DNA of 64,000 nucleotides from Pohlia nutans (GCA_022496805.1 CM040091.1:17226336-17290335); one strand, 5' to 3'; positions 1-13,361 are shown, counted from the first letter of the stretch. Notes: a model not told the origin generated them from the sequence alone. Program-made: numbers and translations.

Positions 1-3000
1 TTCCTCTATCAACGCCGAAGGCGGCACCAGTATGGCCTTATAACCCCTATCAATAATAGTATTGGACTTCGACATGTTAGATGATTTGTTGTTGGCCTTG
101 GTGAAAGAGCTGGAAGAATCAGGAACCGAGTCCTGTCCTGAAGTAGTTGCAATCTCCATTTCACTGTTTGCCATGTTGCAAAATCTGGCTACACACAAGG
201 AGAGCGCTGCGACAGCAGGAGGAAACTGAAGAAGGCGCTGTACATCCATGCAGTCACGCAGCTCCTGCAAGCTATCTGAGGGATCCTCGAAGGTGATATC
301 AAAGCAATTGCGTTCCATAGCTGCTCTGTGGATTGTCTCCAACATCCTGTATCCGTATCCTTGTCCCTGATAAGGAGGGAGAACCAGAATCTGTTCATAC
401 AAAGATGGGAGAATTAAGGCACAATTAAAAGTTTACTAAAACGTACAATAAGCATAATAATACACAAACATTGGGATTCAAGTTCAACTCTTCTCCAAAT
501 CATAAACTTCAAGCCTGGAACAATCGTAACTTAGGACACAATACATGCTTCCAATCGTAAGTTTGGATATAAGAGAGCTGATCCAAGGGGTGTGATTGCA
601 TACCTGGCTAACCCTCAACCTTGTGCTTTCGGGGTAGCTGTAGAAGCGATAGACAGTGCAAAATCCAGTAACTACAATCTCTGGACCTTCTCCTTCCAGT
701 GATACATAAATCTCCCACCGAGGATCATCACTTTCAATAGGCAGCCCACCTGCATGCGCCAAAGTTCAACTCAGATGACAGGACAGATACATGTGCAGTT
801 CTTAAAGGACATACTAAGCCCTACGAGCTTACTTTTATTTTGGGAGAATCTTGCTTATAACTTCCATTCCATTGAACCAAATGGGGTCTTTTAAATGCCC
901 AAACGAACATATTTAAGGCATCTATACTTCTTTAAAATAGAACCAAAGTAAATTAAAAATAGAATCATGCTTAAAATGGAGTTTAAAAGAGATTTTGGGT
1001 GTGGGAATCAGGAAAGCCATTTCCTTTAAGGGTTAAGAGATGCTGCTAACTCAAAACTAAATAGGTCGACGTTAAGCAAGGCATTTCTTCCAGTAAACAA
1101 AAATTTATAAATTAAATATGTACATGCAACTCACCCTCAATAAACAAGGAGATCAGAGGTATCAGGCATGTGTAAAACTTCCTCACTCGAGCATCGTTAA
1201 GCTCTAAGCGCACAATCTGGAAGCTCAGAAAGGAAATGATCACAACATGATTATTAAATTAGTGAAATAACAAAGGTTGAATGCATTTGGAAAAAGTAAG
1301 GAATTTTCCGATTTCAACGTCATGAACAATAACATTCGCCCTTAAGTGTATCAACAACATCCACTTAGATTTCAGTAGCAATGTCATAATTCAGACGATG
1401 TCAGCATACCAGGTTGTGATTCTCTTCTCACCATACAAAGTAAGTTATACTGCTACATAACATAATTGATATCCCGAACTCAGTGTATTTTGCCCGCAAA
1501 TAATAAGCACGCACAAACTTCCAACTAATTTATAACAGTATTGAAAACCAAATTAAGCACCCAACAAAAAAAGGTTCAAGAAAGACTGACCACTACACCA
1601 TCTCAATACCGTCATGCATGCAGAAAGGAAAAGAAACGACGGTCGCACATTTAGACCTACCTGACGCAATTTGCCATTTGCCGAGTTCCCCTCGCCATCT
1701 GCTCTCCAGGAATCAACAACAGTTCCCTCCTCCTTGAGCACTCGTCTGTCGTGGCCACCCATCCACACAGTTGGTAAGCACTTACAAAGAACGACCTCAG
1801 ATTTCACCCAGCTATTCTTCAACCTAAAATAAATCTATTTGGAAACATATGTTGAAAGCAAGAGGTAAAGAGACCCGTTCACTTACAAGAAAGAATCCGT
1901 AGACTGCGGTATGAGTTCAAGAAAAGCTTCCCGATTGTCAATCAGTGCCTCACCGAAAATTTCCTGGACCATCACCACGCACGCAGAATTCTTTTTGAAA
2001 AATACTCAAGTTATGTTTAATTAACCAAAAACCCAACAAATATTCCAAAACATTAATACTGCAAACGTTGACAATATATCGGAATGATGCAAAGGAGTTA
2101 CCTTCATTTTTGCCGGCAGATTTGCAATCGGATTGCCAGGCCCTCCATCCTGAAGACAGCCATATGGACAATTAATCAGCAACATCAAGCTGGTATCATT
2201 CAGAAAATAAGACAACTCGTCTGTGCTAGTTACGTTTAGATCACTATCATGAATATACTGCAGATAAGTTTCAAATGTGCACATTGCTTGATAGCTTGTA
2301 GCTTGCTAGAAACCCCTTACGTATTTCACTTAATTTCCACATTCAAACCGTTAGCTTAGTCAGCTCACAGGTATAGAAACTCAAAATAAAACTCACGAGT
2401 GAGGCATACCCGAAGTTTCACGTCGTAGTGAATATTAGCATGCGCATAGAAGGAAACAGCGTGAAGCCACACATCAATCTGCAGGCATCAAGTTTCGTTA
2501 AAGCCTGCATCACTGGAAAAGAAGTAAAAAAAAGAATGTAAAAGTCCAAACAACGCTGAAAGAGGAAGAGTTGGGAGATAAAAGACCTTCAACCCTTTGT
2601 ATCCGTATATTTTCCCTTCTTCCCCAAAAAATCGTTCCGTGAACTCAGGAGGGAATGAAAGCTCATCTTCGTCTCCATGAAGATCTTTGGCAGTTCTAAC
2701 TGCGTTGCATCAAGCACAAGCCAAAAAAATCAATTACGACTGTAACAACCAATTCTAATGAAGCGTGGAGTGGGAACAAAACCAGCATTCAAAACCTTAA
2801 TGGAATCAATCAAGAAAAAAACTAGTAGGTCGAAGGAGACGAGTTACAACACCGTGGGCCAGCAACAGAAACTAAAGATATAAAACAATGCACTCACCAA
2901 GATGCAATGTGATTGATTCGTCAGCGTTGCAAAACTTCCCGGTCACTGCACAATGCACAAACACTCCAGCTGTGAGGAGAATGAAGTCGCCCAAAACAAT

Positions 3001-4503
3001 CTTTGATTGAATTTCATCAAAGAGCCTCCAATTCACTACGGGCATATCAGGCATTTGGTAATTCCATACGAAATGTCCAACCCTTCAAATATCCAAACGC
3101 TTCAAGTACTCTACGCTTGAAAAGGAAGCACCTAAAATCTAGAAAACAATTGAAGTAACATAACACTGAAAACAAACTCATCCTACATAAATTCCACATA
3201 TATAAGAATGTCAGGCGCCAAATATTTTAAAAATCTCAGCAACCAACGGTGTTCTCTGTACTCAACCTAAACATTGTTCAAGAGTAAATGAGCATTTTGA
3301 TTTTTTGAAAACTATTAGGCGCTTGAAATTTATAAACACAACCCGTCAAATGAAACGGATCATGCCACTCATGAAAGGGTAACCAAAACGAGGGCATCAA
3401 CGTATCATTTCAGCTGATCTTAAACACTCAACCACCACAGTTACAAAAAAAAAAGCCATTTATCAATCCATGAGGCCAATTACGCAATAACGAAGTCGCC
3501 TATCAACACCGCGAATAATACAAGGGCATACTAGGGTTAGCAAAGTAGCTCGCCTTATTAATCCAACTACAACAATGCCTAAAATTGGATTATGGAGCTT
3601 CAAATCACAATTAGAAAACGCCTACATTTACATTGTAGAGCTCATCACACAAAACCTGTGACCTAAACCAGAACATATCCAATCAGCCAGAGGGAAAAAC
3701 TTCTACAATTTGATTAAGTCACAAAATCAAAACTAAAGCAAACTAAAGCAATCTACGAAACTGGAAAAATGAAAATATATAAAAGTGCAATATCAACAAG
3801 AAGACGCCTATCAACACCGCGAATAATACAAGGGCATACTAGGGTTTGCAAAGTAGCTCGCCTTATTAATCCAACTACAACAATGCCTAAAATTGGATTA
3901 TGGAGCTTCGAATCACAATTAGAAAACGCGTATATTTACATTGTAGAGCTCATCACGCAAAACCTGTGACCTAAACCAGAACATATCCAATCAGCCAGAG
4001 GGAAAAACTTCTACAATTTGATTAAGACACAAAATCAAAACTAAAGCAAACGCAATCTACGAAACTGGAAAGATGAAAACATATAAAAGTGCAATATCAA
4101 CAAGAAGACGCCTATCAACACCGCGAATAATACAAGGGCATACTAGGGTTTGCAAAGTAGCTCGCCTTATTAATCCAACTACAACAATGCCTAAAATTGG
4201 ATTATGGAGCATCAAATCACAATTAGAAAACGCGTATATTTACATTGTAGAGCTCATCACGCAAAACCTGTGACCTAAACCAGAACATATCCAATCTGCC
4301 AGAGGGAAAATCTTCTACAATTTGAATAATCCACTGAGGACACAAAAGCAAATGCAATCTACGAAACTGGAAAAATGAAAATATTTGAAAGGGAAATATA
4401 TGCACGATTGCGTACCTGCGTGAGTGTCCAACTTTCGGCGCTTGCTGCGATCGTCGGAGACGGGCTCCGGCTCCGCGCGCACGACCTTCTTGTCCCGGCT
4501 CAT
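1..4503 (-). CDS. HAT1: Histone acetyltransferase type B catalytic subunit (HAT1/HAG2), 3' end outside window
   Basis: This is the catalytic subunit of the HAT-B complex, which acetylates newly made histone H4 before deposition. Ten exons are seen, reading right to left: 4503-4416, 2945-2898, 2699-2587, 2478-2410, 2149-2102, 1963-1887, 1823-1661, 1216-1135, 749-604 and 390 to the window edge. All junctions are GT-AG and in phase, giving 408 codons without a stop. The N-terminal HAT1 domain includes FCNADESITLHL and GKIYGYKGLK. A segment like the family's DERWHYFLVFEK region reads DDPRWEIYVSLEG. The acetyl-CoA loop QGQGYG is at residues 286-291, followed by FEDPSD with the likely catalytic Glu313. 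The start is the first Met followed by a basic, NLS-like segment (DDRSKRRKL). The last exon continues into a Ser-rich stretch, so the C-terminus lies outside the window. The gene symbol is by homology. Confidence 0.93.
3475..4330. repeat. Three tandem copies of a ~304-bp unit in HAT1 intron 1
   Basis: The segment starting CGCCTATCAACACCGCGAAT recurs near 3497, 3804 and 4109. Copies two and three are almost identical, with a 304-bp period. The first differs mainly by a short AACTAAAGC-type length change. Each copy carries the same 66-codon open frame, which is a repeat artefact with no sign of being a gene. Confidence 0.9.
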
Positions 4504-4707
4504 CTCGCTACTCGACACTCCACGGCATGAAACGCAACAAGAGTGGTTTAGGGTGCGGATTAAACAAAGGAAAGATTTAACTAAGAGCAGAAGCAAATGG
4601 GCAACGGGTGAATGAAGTTGAGCATTCGAAAAGCCAAGAGCAGAGAGAGAGACGAAGAAGCAAAGGGCTTGTTCCCGCCACTATCACTCCCGCTTCCTAA
4701 CCCTCCT

Positions 4708-4799
4708 CGACGAACGAAAATTGCGAGCGAACAGAAACGTCGGGAAAGCGACGAACGAAAATTGCGAGCGAACGGAAACGTCGGGAAAGCGACGAACGA
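4708..4799. repeat. 41-bp direct tandem repeat upstream of HAT1
   Basis: A 41-bp unit beginning CGACGAACGAAAATTGCGAG is present twice (from 4708 and 4749) with one substitution. A third partial start follows at 4790. It lies about 200 bp upstream of the HAT1 start codon, so it probably sits in the promoter or 5' UTR. Confidence 0.85.
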
Positions 4800-4877
4800 A
4801 GGTGGCGCCCCTACTGGCTGTAATCACCGCCATTTAGGGTTGATGTGTGAACCGGTGCTGATGAAAGGGAGGAATTA

Positions 4878-5781
4878 GGGCCGCTTCACATTATTGCCGA
4901 AGGTCAAGAGTCCTTCGATTTCCACCAATTTGCAAGAAATCAAGAATTTGGGCTCTCAATGCTTCATAAGGTAGGAGGTTCTAAACCCGCCACTTTAAGG
5001 GTTGTGAATTTACGAGGACACAGGTTGAACTAAAGATGATTTTTCACTGGAAGAAAAATCCAAGCAAAGACCAACATACTTTGAATCAAAAAAATTGGAT
5101 GTTCCTAAAATTAGTTATGAATTTCTGAAGTTGAAATGACATGGGTTCTAAAGTGGTGCTTTTCACCATGGGTATATTTCAAAATGTTCGTCCTTGGTAG
5201 AGTGCGGGTTTAGAACCATGGTGGGTTTAAAGCCCTCAACCTTACTAAAAGCCAAAGTTTGAAGGTCGTTGCCCTCTAAAATGCCTACATGGCAACACTT
5301 TTTGACCAAGGCGACAAACTCTTGAACTCTCGAATAGGAATGGAAACCCAAACTATGATCGAAAGGCCATTGATTTTTCTCATACAAAATCAAAATTATA
5401 TTTATTGCCTATTTTCAGCCCATTTTTTTGTACTCTCAACAAAGTCGTCGGAAATTTAGGACATCATTGATTTTTAACGATTTCTTTGCAACATCTGACA
5501 TTTTATGAGTTTGTACATTTTTCGTACATATTTTGTACAGATTTCGCACTAATTATTCACTGAATCTGCACGGCTTTGCATTCACTTTTTTTGATATTTA
5601 ACAAAGTACAGAATTTGTGCCGAACTAGTGCAAAATTTGTTCAAAATCCGTGCCAAAAATATACAAACCCAATATCGAATGTCACATGGAAATTATGTAA
5701 AATCTATGGGGTCTTAAATTCCTGAATTTTGATGAATCTCGCAACCTTTCGACTTGGACGACCATAGTGTAAAGTCGGCCC
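4878..5781. mobile_element. PIF/Harbinger-like MITE, copy A
   Basis: The 904-bp element starts GGGCCGCTTCACATTATTG and ends with the inverted form (ATAGTGTAAAGTCGGCCC). It is flanked on both sides by TTA (4875-4877 and 5782-5784). Copies at 53577 and 62178 share the termini. A 3-bp TWA target duplication with GG-starting termini is typical of PIF/Harbinger (Tourist) elements. Near 4966 the interior shows TAAGGTAGGAGG, the terminus of another family, so this copy may carry a nested insertion. No transposase is present. Confidence 0.85.
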
Positions 5782-6102
5782 TTAGAGTGGATCTCAAAAT
5801 GGGTATTTAGAGCATCTCCACGTTTTCACCCTTTAACCATTGTCATATTCAAAATTTAGTTTCACAAATTATCACCTATAATGACTCTAATTGAGAAGAT
5901 TGGCTTTCTATTCTTGTAAAATTCTATTTACTCTTTAGGGTTGTGTTAAAGTGTGTATTTAGTGCATTGAAATATATAATTAACTCGTTAATATATGATT
6001 TAAAAAAAAACAATCTTAAATTTTAGTGTAATGACTTGAGGATTGCCTACAATTCTTCTACGAATAGTAAATTAGGGGTGTTGTGGATTGATATTCTATT
6101 GA

Positions 6103-6356
6103 CTACACTAAATGGCAAATTTAGTGTACGGACACCATTTTTCAACCTATAGTCCCAAACACTATGACATATGGCAACTTTATAATAAGCATAGCATGCC
6201 ACCTCATGTCACTCTCATTACTTAGAAAGAACATGGTACTCTTAATGAAAGTAGAAATGACAAGTGTCAAACTCCTTTGAGATAAATTCTCTTCACCTTT
6301 GAGCGAATAGTGGCAAACGACATCAATTCTCCCCGGACACATAATCTAATTGCACT
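6103..6356. mobile_element. CTACACTAAA-family MITE, copy 1
   Basis: It begins CTACACTAAATGGC and contains ACATATGGCAACTTTATAAT and GACACATAATCTAA blocks that recur in the elements at 34900 and 35314. The right terminus is degenerate. It is non-coding and lies between LAS1 and HAT1. Confidence 0.65.
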
Positions 6357-6793
6357 ATATATGTTCTCTTTGTCCACTCAATATCAAATTTCATATTCTA
6401 CAAGTAACGATTTTTTAGAAAATGTAAGCATATTGAAGGCGACAATGTGTGGAATGGACAACATATTCATCTCATCTTGAAGTTTCAGCAGTTCAAGCAA
6501 CCGTGTTACTGAAAACAATTGAAGCAATTGAGGTTTCGGCAATTGTGAAAAATTTGCAGTACATAATCCCGGAACACAAAGGTCACCATAATCTTCTGAT
6601 GAGATGGTGATGGAACCGGACAACACACGTAGAGTACGCAGTCATCACAATCTTGCAAACATATCCAAAAATTTGCAGGTTTCAAAACTGAATTGGAGTA
6701 AGAAAATGGCATCACAAGTACTACCTTTTTTTTCCCTGATGAGATGCAGTTCAATGATGGAATACTTTTCGAAAGCATTCACAACATGACTGG

Positions 6794-9700
6794 TCAGAGC
6801 ACACGAATTGCTGCCTGCAAATTTGGAAGCTCCTGCAGACCGCCCAGCTGCAACACACCTCTCTGCAACAAATACCCTTGCCATGTCACAGTGGTCACTT
6901 CTAAGCTTCGTTTGGGTTCCATTGTGTAATCCATATTGCCATCAAATTCGTCAGCATCATCATCATCATCATCAGCTAAGAGAGCTTGGTCTTCATCCAT
7001 GAAGAGGAGAGCTTGGTCTTCATCCATCTCGTCAATTACCGTTTCAAGTGTGTTCTCGTCATTGGCAGTTTTGGTTTCTTCACCCATGGGTTGATCTTCT
7101 ACTCTCATTCGTTTTGGATCCACAACTTCTGCCTCCACTTCCAATGCTTTCCTCTTCAACTCTTGTCCGTTTCCTTGATCGGTGAAAAGAGAAGACAAAC
7201 TTATCTCGGTAGAACGAACATCACAAGCAGATTCAGATTCCTTTCCTGTATGAACAAGCTCGGGTTTCAAGTCAAACTGAGGAATAATAGATTCATGACC
7301 AAATGCAGATGGAAGCATTCCAATTGCACATGGAGTCCAACTCTTGGCCTTCGACCAAGGTCCAGGAGTTGCTGTAGACTCCATTGAGTTGATGCACTTC
7401 AACTCGGCAAGATATTTGGCCACCGACATCTGCCATTCAAACATTCGTATACACGATACAGATTAGTAAGTGAAGAAAATTTGAACTATAACAGGATTCA
7501 TAGTAGAAACTACGTCAGAGAAATCTGACATGTGGCAATTTGTGTAACTCTCTAAATCTCATCAAAAACATTCTGCTCAATAAGTTGGCCCAAGGTACAA
7601 TTTACAATAAAGAATAGTACAGTAAATAAAAATCATCCGTGTATCTAAATTTAGAATAATTCCGTACACCATGATAATACCCACCGAACTTGTACTCACT
7701 TTTCAGAGTTTTCCAAAATTTCAAAATGGAGTAGAAACTAGACTTGGTAAGCTTCAATTCGTTAGTTCAGCTCAAATGCAATACCGGTAGAACTCATTTT
7801 CATAGCCTACTTTTAGTTTAAGAAAGAAAATACAGAAAAAACCCGAAATACACTACATGGTGAATCGTATTTACAAATCTTTCTATGGTTGGGACCCCAT
7901 GTAAAATTAAAAAATAGCTTAAATTACCTTAATTTATATTGAAGAGGTGGCATGACCAACGAAGAGCCTTCACATAAAGAATTGAATGAAAAACCCTACA
8001 TCTACTCTATGATACATCAGTTCACCTTGGAAAAGTTACATCCATCTGCCAGTATATGACTGCAACGACGTTTAAGGGTTACAGGACACCTCCATTTTAC
8101 GCATGGTAAGTGGCATGATTAGGTTGGCATGACGTATACACAAACTATCACTATGCATGATGAACAGATAGTCTACCTGTTGCAGCTCTCGCGCCTTCAC
8201 CAATGCAGAATCCAAAGTCAACTCCCCATCTGCATCATTCTGAATACTGCAATCACAAGTAAAGCAGCTTACGTGTTACACACAAGGATAAATATTCTTA
8301 ACAACTCGTTCTCCCCAGTAGTCACTTATTTATAATATTCAAAAGACGAAGCTCACGCCAAGGTTTTTAAATATGCGACTAATGACAAGGAAATGAATCT
8401 GGACAGAAGTCAACTTCAAAACACCAGCTGAGGATTGATGTAAAATGTCATCATGTACATACCTGTCTGATTTGCGCTGCCGGACTACAGAGTCCCTCCC
8501 ACTTTCCTCAACCTCCGAGTCTTTGGGATAACTAAAGTTTGAACATGGTAGAGCACACCTAGCTAGCAATTCGGCACGGCGACGGAAGGAGCTATCATTG
8601 ACCAAAGGCGAAAGATGAGAGACAAGCTTGAAAAGAGATTCTCTGTCTATTCTGCTGCGCATACACAAATGAGCGAGCTCTTTCAGGGCATCCTGGGGTA
8701 AAACGGCTTGCATCTGCACATTGGCACCTGTTTCAATAAATTTGGGTAAGCCAGTTTGTGCTTTCTCTTTCTTTGAAAGAGCAGACGATTGATCAAGAAT
8801 CCAAGTCGCCCACTCCACGAGCTCCTCTTTAGAAATTGGTGTTGCCGGCTCCGGTTTAGAATTTGATTCACTAGGCATGGCTATCAGAGTTTTAACGATG
8901 CTCGAGAGCAACAGAGCTGGCAGCTGAGGCATGTGCTCAGCCAATTGAACGCAAGTGTGTTTCCATGCAGCTACAGAGTTGTCCTCCTGTCTCATGGTGA
9001 TACCGAAACCATCACTAGAAGTCGGAGAATCTGGAACCTCTTCAAAATCACTGCTATTACGGTCATCCAGAGACTTGTTATTGGGCGCAGGGGAGCTGCA
9101 ACTGGGATTTAGATCATGAGCTAAGAGTCCTTCCTCCACCAGCAAAGATATCAGTTCAGAACTTCCAGAATGTGTGAGCTCCAGTAGCTCCCTCAACAGA
9201 GCTTGTTGTTGTCGTTTTATACCTGCACATAAATACATTACAAACGTTAAAAACAGGAAACTTGGAATCACCGTTATGAGCTTCAAGAGTAAGTGAAAAT
9301 GACGTCATCCAAAAAAGGATCTGTTGCAAAGAAGAGCGCAAAATTCAGATCTAAAATGTCTACGTTCATGAAAAGATTAACAACAATGGTTGTGCAGAAA
9401 TGGATATTATGAGCCCGATCGCAAGTTTCTCCAAACAACATGCCACAGGAATTAAAGGGTGAAAATGCATTTAATGTTCACACTCTAGCTTACCTTTAAG
9501 AGCACGTTTAAGAGTCAACCTTTGTTGTTTGTAATCTTGTCCCTTAGTCTCCTTACTGAGCAATTTCTGCTGTGTCACCAGAATTTCAAAGATGACTTGG
9601 GCATGTTCAAGAAGTTTAGTCTTCAAAGTGCCTTGGGTATTTGGCAACAGCAGTTCCTGCTCCTCCCAGTAATTCCTTAACAACCATGCAAGCGCCTGAG

Positions 9701-11031
9701 AGTCACCACAATATCCTCAAAAGAATCAGTATTCTCCAAGCCTGCCAAAGCCAAAAACATTGCAAATATATGTAACGATAAACAAGAGTAGATCATACAG
9801 TCGCTCAAAACCCACAAATAGTGGTGAACAAGTAGAGAATATCTGTTACGTACCTGTTTGCTTGCATGACGCACAAGAGGCAGAGATGGAAGCTCGTTAT
9901 GTGAAGTCTCTGTTCAAAAGCATAAAGACAATTCAGTGTTTCTACCGAGAAGGGCTAAGCCTCTACTTGTAAGAGAGTAAAGGAAATACTAAAAAGACAA
10001 ATACAATAGAAGAGCCAATTGCCTGACAATGGTGAACAGCAGATTTTCAACAATTATACCAACACATTACTTAATGAGTTACTGAAAGCACTCAGGTCAA
10101 AGAATGATTAAGACAATTCATGCGCACCATGGCGAATATCAACAAATGCACGCGGAAGACGGGCATCCTCAGCCCTGTTTGCTACAGAGGATGAGTTACG
10201 CCTCACAGATTGGTCCACCACTCCATTCACCAATCTGACATCCAACCAGTGTTTAACACAAAAAGTCAACAGTGACCAAATTGTGGAGCGCACAAACAAC
10301 ACAGTACCTGGTCAGACACTTTCAACAAAACATTTGAAAATGGACGCTACCTAGTCGACAATCACTACCGTAACCAGACAGACGCCTTGTTGAAGTCAGG
10401 TTTCCATGTAAAAAGAGTAGCTCACCTCATGATCGCCATAGCGTACATCATCCGAAGCATTTCTCCAGGCAGAGCTACACCGGGAGATACCTCTGTGCTG
10501 TATAAATTTACACAAAAAGCACTACAGTGAGAATTGACCAGAAGAAAAAGTAGAGATTGATAGAAAAAGACATGAAATTCAAATGAAAAAGAGAGTTTAT
10601 CTTTTTACTTCATGTATGGATCTCGTTGCTGTATGCTTATAAGTTCCGCGGTTATTTCCACAGCCACCGGCAAGCCTCCCCTGCTCTGCCATGCTGCAAC
10701 CTACCAAACCAAGAAAGACCGAAAAAGTTGACCTAGTGTAATCACCAAAGTACTAATCCAAATTCCGATAATTATGTTGTGCTCTTAACAATTAAGTTCA
10801 TTACCAACCAAAGCCTCCTTCCCAACATTTCAAATCTAACAAGATGAATACTAATGAATACAAGATGAATACTGAATGTCAACAACCAGTTCACAGACTC
10901 AATGAAAGGCGCCAGCAAAACTGACTGACCCGATCCAGAGCTTCAGCAATTTGGGCAGGAATATTGGAGAAGAAGCAGTAGCGAACATGGTGCCACTGCT
11001 GCCAGCTCTCCCACGGCACCTGGCGATTCAT
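6794..11031 (-). CDS. LAS1: LAS1-like pre-rRNA ITS2 endonuclease
   Basis: LAS1 is the HEPN-fold nuclease that cleaves ITS2 in the 27S/32S pre-rRNA with the Grc3/NOL9 kinase, in the nucleolus. Exons right to left: 11031-10930, 10700-10609, 10497-10426, 10234-10128, 9909-9854, 9695-9494, 9222-8463, 8246-8177 and 7429-6794. The sum is 2097 nt, exactly 699 codons including stop, which supports the model. Family signatures are VPWESWQQW near the N-terminus, RGGLPVAVEITAELI, and the catalytic HEPN motif RHETSH at residues 123-128, created across the exon 4/5 junction. YWEEQ follows in exon 6. The C-terminal half is variable, with a plant-type WTPCAIGMLP segment and an acidic run (DDDDDDADEFDG) encoded by a CAT-repeat near 6954-6974. 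The start is the Met just before VPW; the frame stays open upstream to 11187, so a longer N-terminus is possible. Confidence 0.95.
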
Positions 11032-11196
11032 CTCGATGGAAAAGACCAATCTCACACTAATTCCGGAACTATGAAATCCCAATTCTTCTTGACAGTTACC
11101 CTTGGCAGCATGCTCTGCAGGAAAACGAATCAATACTCGCTCTACTCGCTCCAATACCAAAAGTTGCAAACGACAAGATGAAGTCAATAAGTTTAA

Positions 11197-11427
11197 CCCC
11201 TAAAGGACCAAGGATTCATAGTTTTAAAATGACAGGTTTAAACAATCATATTGTGAAAATTATAATTTGAATGGGACCAAATTTTATATCACTAGAATCA
11301 GTGAGGAATATTACATATGTTGAATTAAAAATGAAAATAAAATTAACAAAAAAGAATCTACATAAAATCAACTCAAAATCAGTGAAAAAAACAGGAGCCA
11401 CCTGGTGGCCTTATGGTCCTTTAGGGG
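11197..11427. mobile_element. TTAA-flanked MITE, family 1 (CCCCTAAAGGACCA)
   Basis: A 231-bp element bounded by TTAA at 11193-11196 and 11428-11431. The left end reads CCCCTAAAGGACCA and the right end TGGTCCTTTAGGGG. The interior holds the block ATATCACTAGAATCAGTGAG seen in many degraded copies elsewhere in the window. TTAA target duplications with CCC-starting termini are diagnostic of piggyBac-type elements. It sits just upstream of the LAS1 start codon. Confidence 0.85.
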
Positions 11428-11450
11428 TTAACGTTCACAGCTTGAATTAA

Positions 11451-11670
11451 CCCCTAAACGTCCAACCATCTAAAAGTTGACGATGTACAAAATCCAACGC
11501 AGTTTTCCCATCGATCATTGACTTTTTGCGGTGTGGATTTTTTACTATACATTTTATGGGAGGTTATCTTCATGCATGTGTGATCTGATTAAAAAAGGGA
11601 TGATTTGTGAAATTTTTATGCCTCATTTCACGTTGTAGTGATTCGCCCAAAACTTCGAAGATTTCAACTT
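11451..11670. mobile_element. Partial TTAA-flanked element related to 36293-37159
   Basis: It begins directly after TTAA (11447-11450) with CCCCTAAACGTCCAACCATC. It shares the blocks GATGTACAAAATC, TTTTATGGGA and GCATGTGTGAT with the element at 36293. No matching right terminus was found, so this copy is truncated or interrupted. Confidence 0.6.
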
Positions 11671-12594
11671 GATGAATGAATAAAAGTTGATGTATGATGA
11701 ACATGTCATGCCAAAATTGTATATACGTCTCCCACCAAAATGTAATCCGTGAGGAAAAACACCAGAGCAAAGGTAAGCTCCGAGGATGGGCGCTTATGTT
11801 TTCAGCTCAGGTGTAAAAAAAGACAGAAAAAAAAAAGGACAAGCCTTGTCAAGAGAAATTACCCGAATTCCTTTGACTTGCATTTGTTGAATCAGCTCCG
11901 TGAACACTCCGGAATGCAATTGATTGTGAGTGATGACCTGTACCAAGGATAATTTAAACTCGTGACCCTTTCCCAATAAATGTAAGGTAAGGAGCCCATT
12001 CCCGTGGGTTGAATAGTCGCCCATTCCCACATCATCCGAACATGTGACTTTGTAAGCAATGACATATACTTCTAGATTCTATCATAAGTCAAAGATGCTT
12101 CCATGAGATACATACAAGTAAGTTCAAGGTAACTCTAATTCAAACTTCAACCATTCAGAACTTATCCAAACGGCATCCAAATAATACATATTCTAGTGCG
12201 TTGGAATCCTCTCAACAAGGCCTACAACCAAAAAGTAATAATCTATTCCAGATTCGCCAGCAAATACTTAAGCAACATCCTAAATTCTACATTAACGTGA
12301 ATTCCTCTAAGTTCTAAGACTCGTGGTTCACCAAACCCTAATATCATTCTCACAAAAAAAAAGTAGAAAATCTACTGTAGCTATTCTGTTAAACCCTAAT
12401 GTTGACTAAGAGGAACAAAGTCGAATGCAAGAAAATTGTACCTGGATCCGACTCAATTGTACACCACTACATTTCGCAAACCCACGTTATCACCGAAACC
12501 CTAAACCCCGAAAAAGTCCTTACAGTCTCAGTAAACGAAACAAAAGAAAGCTAAGATCGACAGATGCTCACGAAGTTCGTTTAGTTGATCCAAA

Positions 12595-12616
12595 CACACA
12601 CACACACACACACACT
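12595..12616. repeat. (AC)n microsatellite
   Basis: An uninterrupted run of AC dinucleotides, about eleven units, upstream of LAS1. The plus-strand open frame across it shows no recognisable protein. Confidence 0.9.
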
Positions 12617-12855
12617 CAATACATAGCCAATTTCAACATAGCCCTAAACCCTAAAGCAGACAGGGATAGAGCGCGCACGATCCTGCGCCTCTGGTTTGGG
12701 ATTCTCTACGATTGGAAGAAAGATGATTGCAAACTTGTGAAGATTGCACGTCTTCAGAAGCTCTAATTGCAATTCCAGATGGCAGAAGAAAAGGAAACTT
12801 TCAAATGAATGAGAGAACGAAGGAGCACAAAAGAAACCTGTCGGTGTTGACTTAC

Positions 12856-13010
12856 TCCTGAGGCACTGAAGAACTTGAAATCGTGATGCAGTGTCCTTGC
12901 TCGGCGGAGAAGAAGAAAAAGAAGAACGATGAGCGCGGAGGAACTGCTCGGGAAACTGTTGTATCGCAAAGCTTCACAGCGCCGGACATTCGTGCTTGAT
13001 GATACGCTTG
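12856..13010 (-). other. Candidate LAS1 5' UTR exon and promoter-proximal region
   Basis: On the minus strand a pyrimidine-rich, GC-richer stretch ends in a strong donor (GTAAGT; GT at 12855-12854). A matching acceptor (TTTCCTGCAG, exon from 11114) precedes the LAS1 start codon. The pair would form a leader intron holding the AC repeat. The leader exon itself contains an ATG-started short frame. This assignment is inferred from splice signals only. Confidence 0.35.
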
Positions 13011-13357
13011 GCCGTACGTATATTTGTTCGTACGTATAAGGTATCGTATATGTATTTGTACGATGATTGGTATGGGTGCTCATCCGTCCGCACCCTCCAC
13101 TGAAAGAGGAAATTGGATGAAAAGTGCTTGTAATTAACCCCAAAAAGTTACCGTACGTGGAAGGCAGGGTCGGCAGAAAATAATTCCACCAAAAAATGTC
13201 GAAAAAATAAATGAAATTTTTTAAGTATTTTGTCGAAATCAACAAAAATAAAGTCAACAAAAAACCAAAAAATAAATAAAAAATAAAACATAACACTCAA
13301 TGGAAATTGTAGACAAAAAATAAAAACGTTCAGCCGCCGGATTTTTTGTGTTAGCTA
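13011..13357. other. AT-rich intergenic stretch, nothing recognised
   Basis: The region is a run of A-rich sequence (many AAAAATAAA-type words) upstream of the putative LAS1 leader. The minus-strand open frame through it is low-complexity and matches no known family. No RNA gene or element terminus is visible. Confidence 0.5.
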
Positions 13358-13361
13358 TTAA

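Noticed and set aside
6986..7387. 133-codon plus-strand frame opposite LAS1
   Set aside because: It lies antisense to the last LAS1 exon, whose protein is clearly recognisable.
12425..12766. 113-codon plus-strand frame containing an AC repeat
   Set aside because: It is interrupted by a microsatellite and telomere-like words with no conserved segment; it lies in the presumed LAS1 leader intron.
12763..13296. 177-codon minus-strand frame upstream of LAS1
   Set aside because: It is hydrophobic and low-complexity across A/T-rich DNA. Only its 3' part coincides with a plausible untranslated leader exon with a donor.
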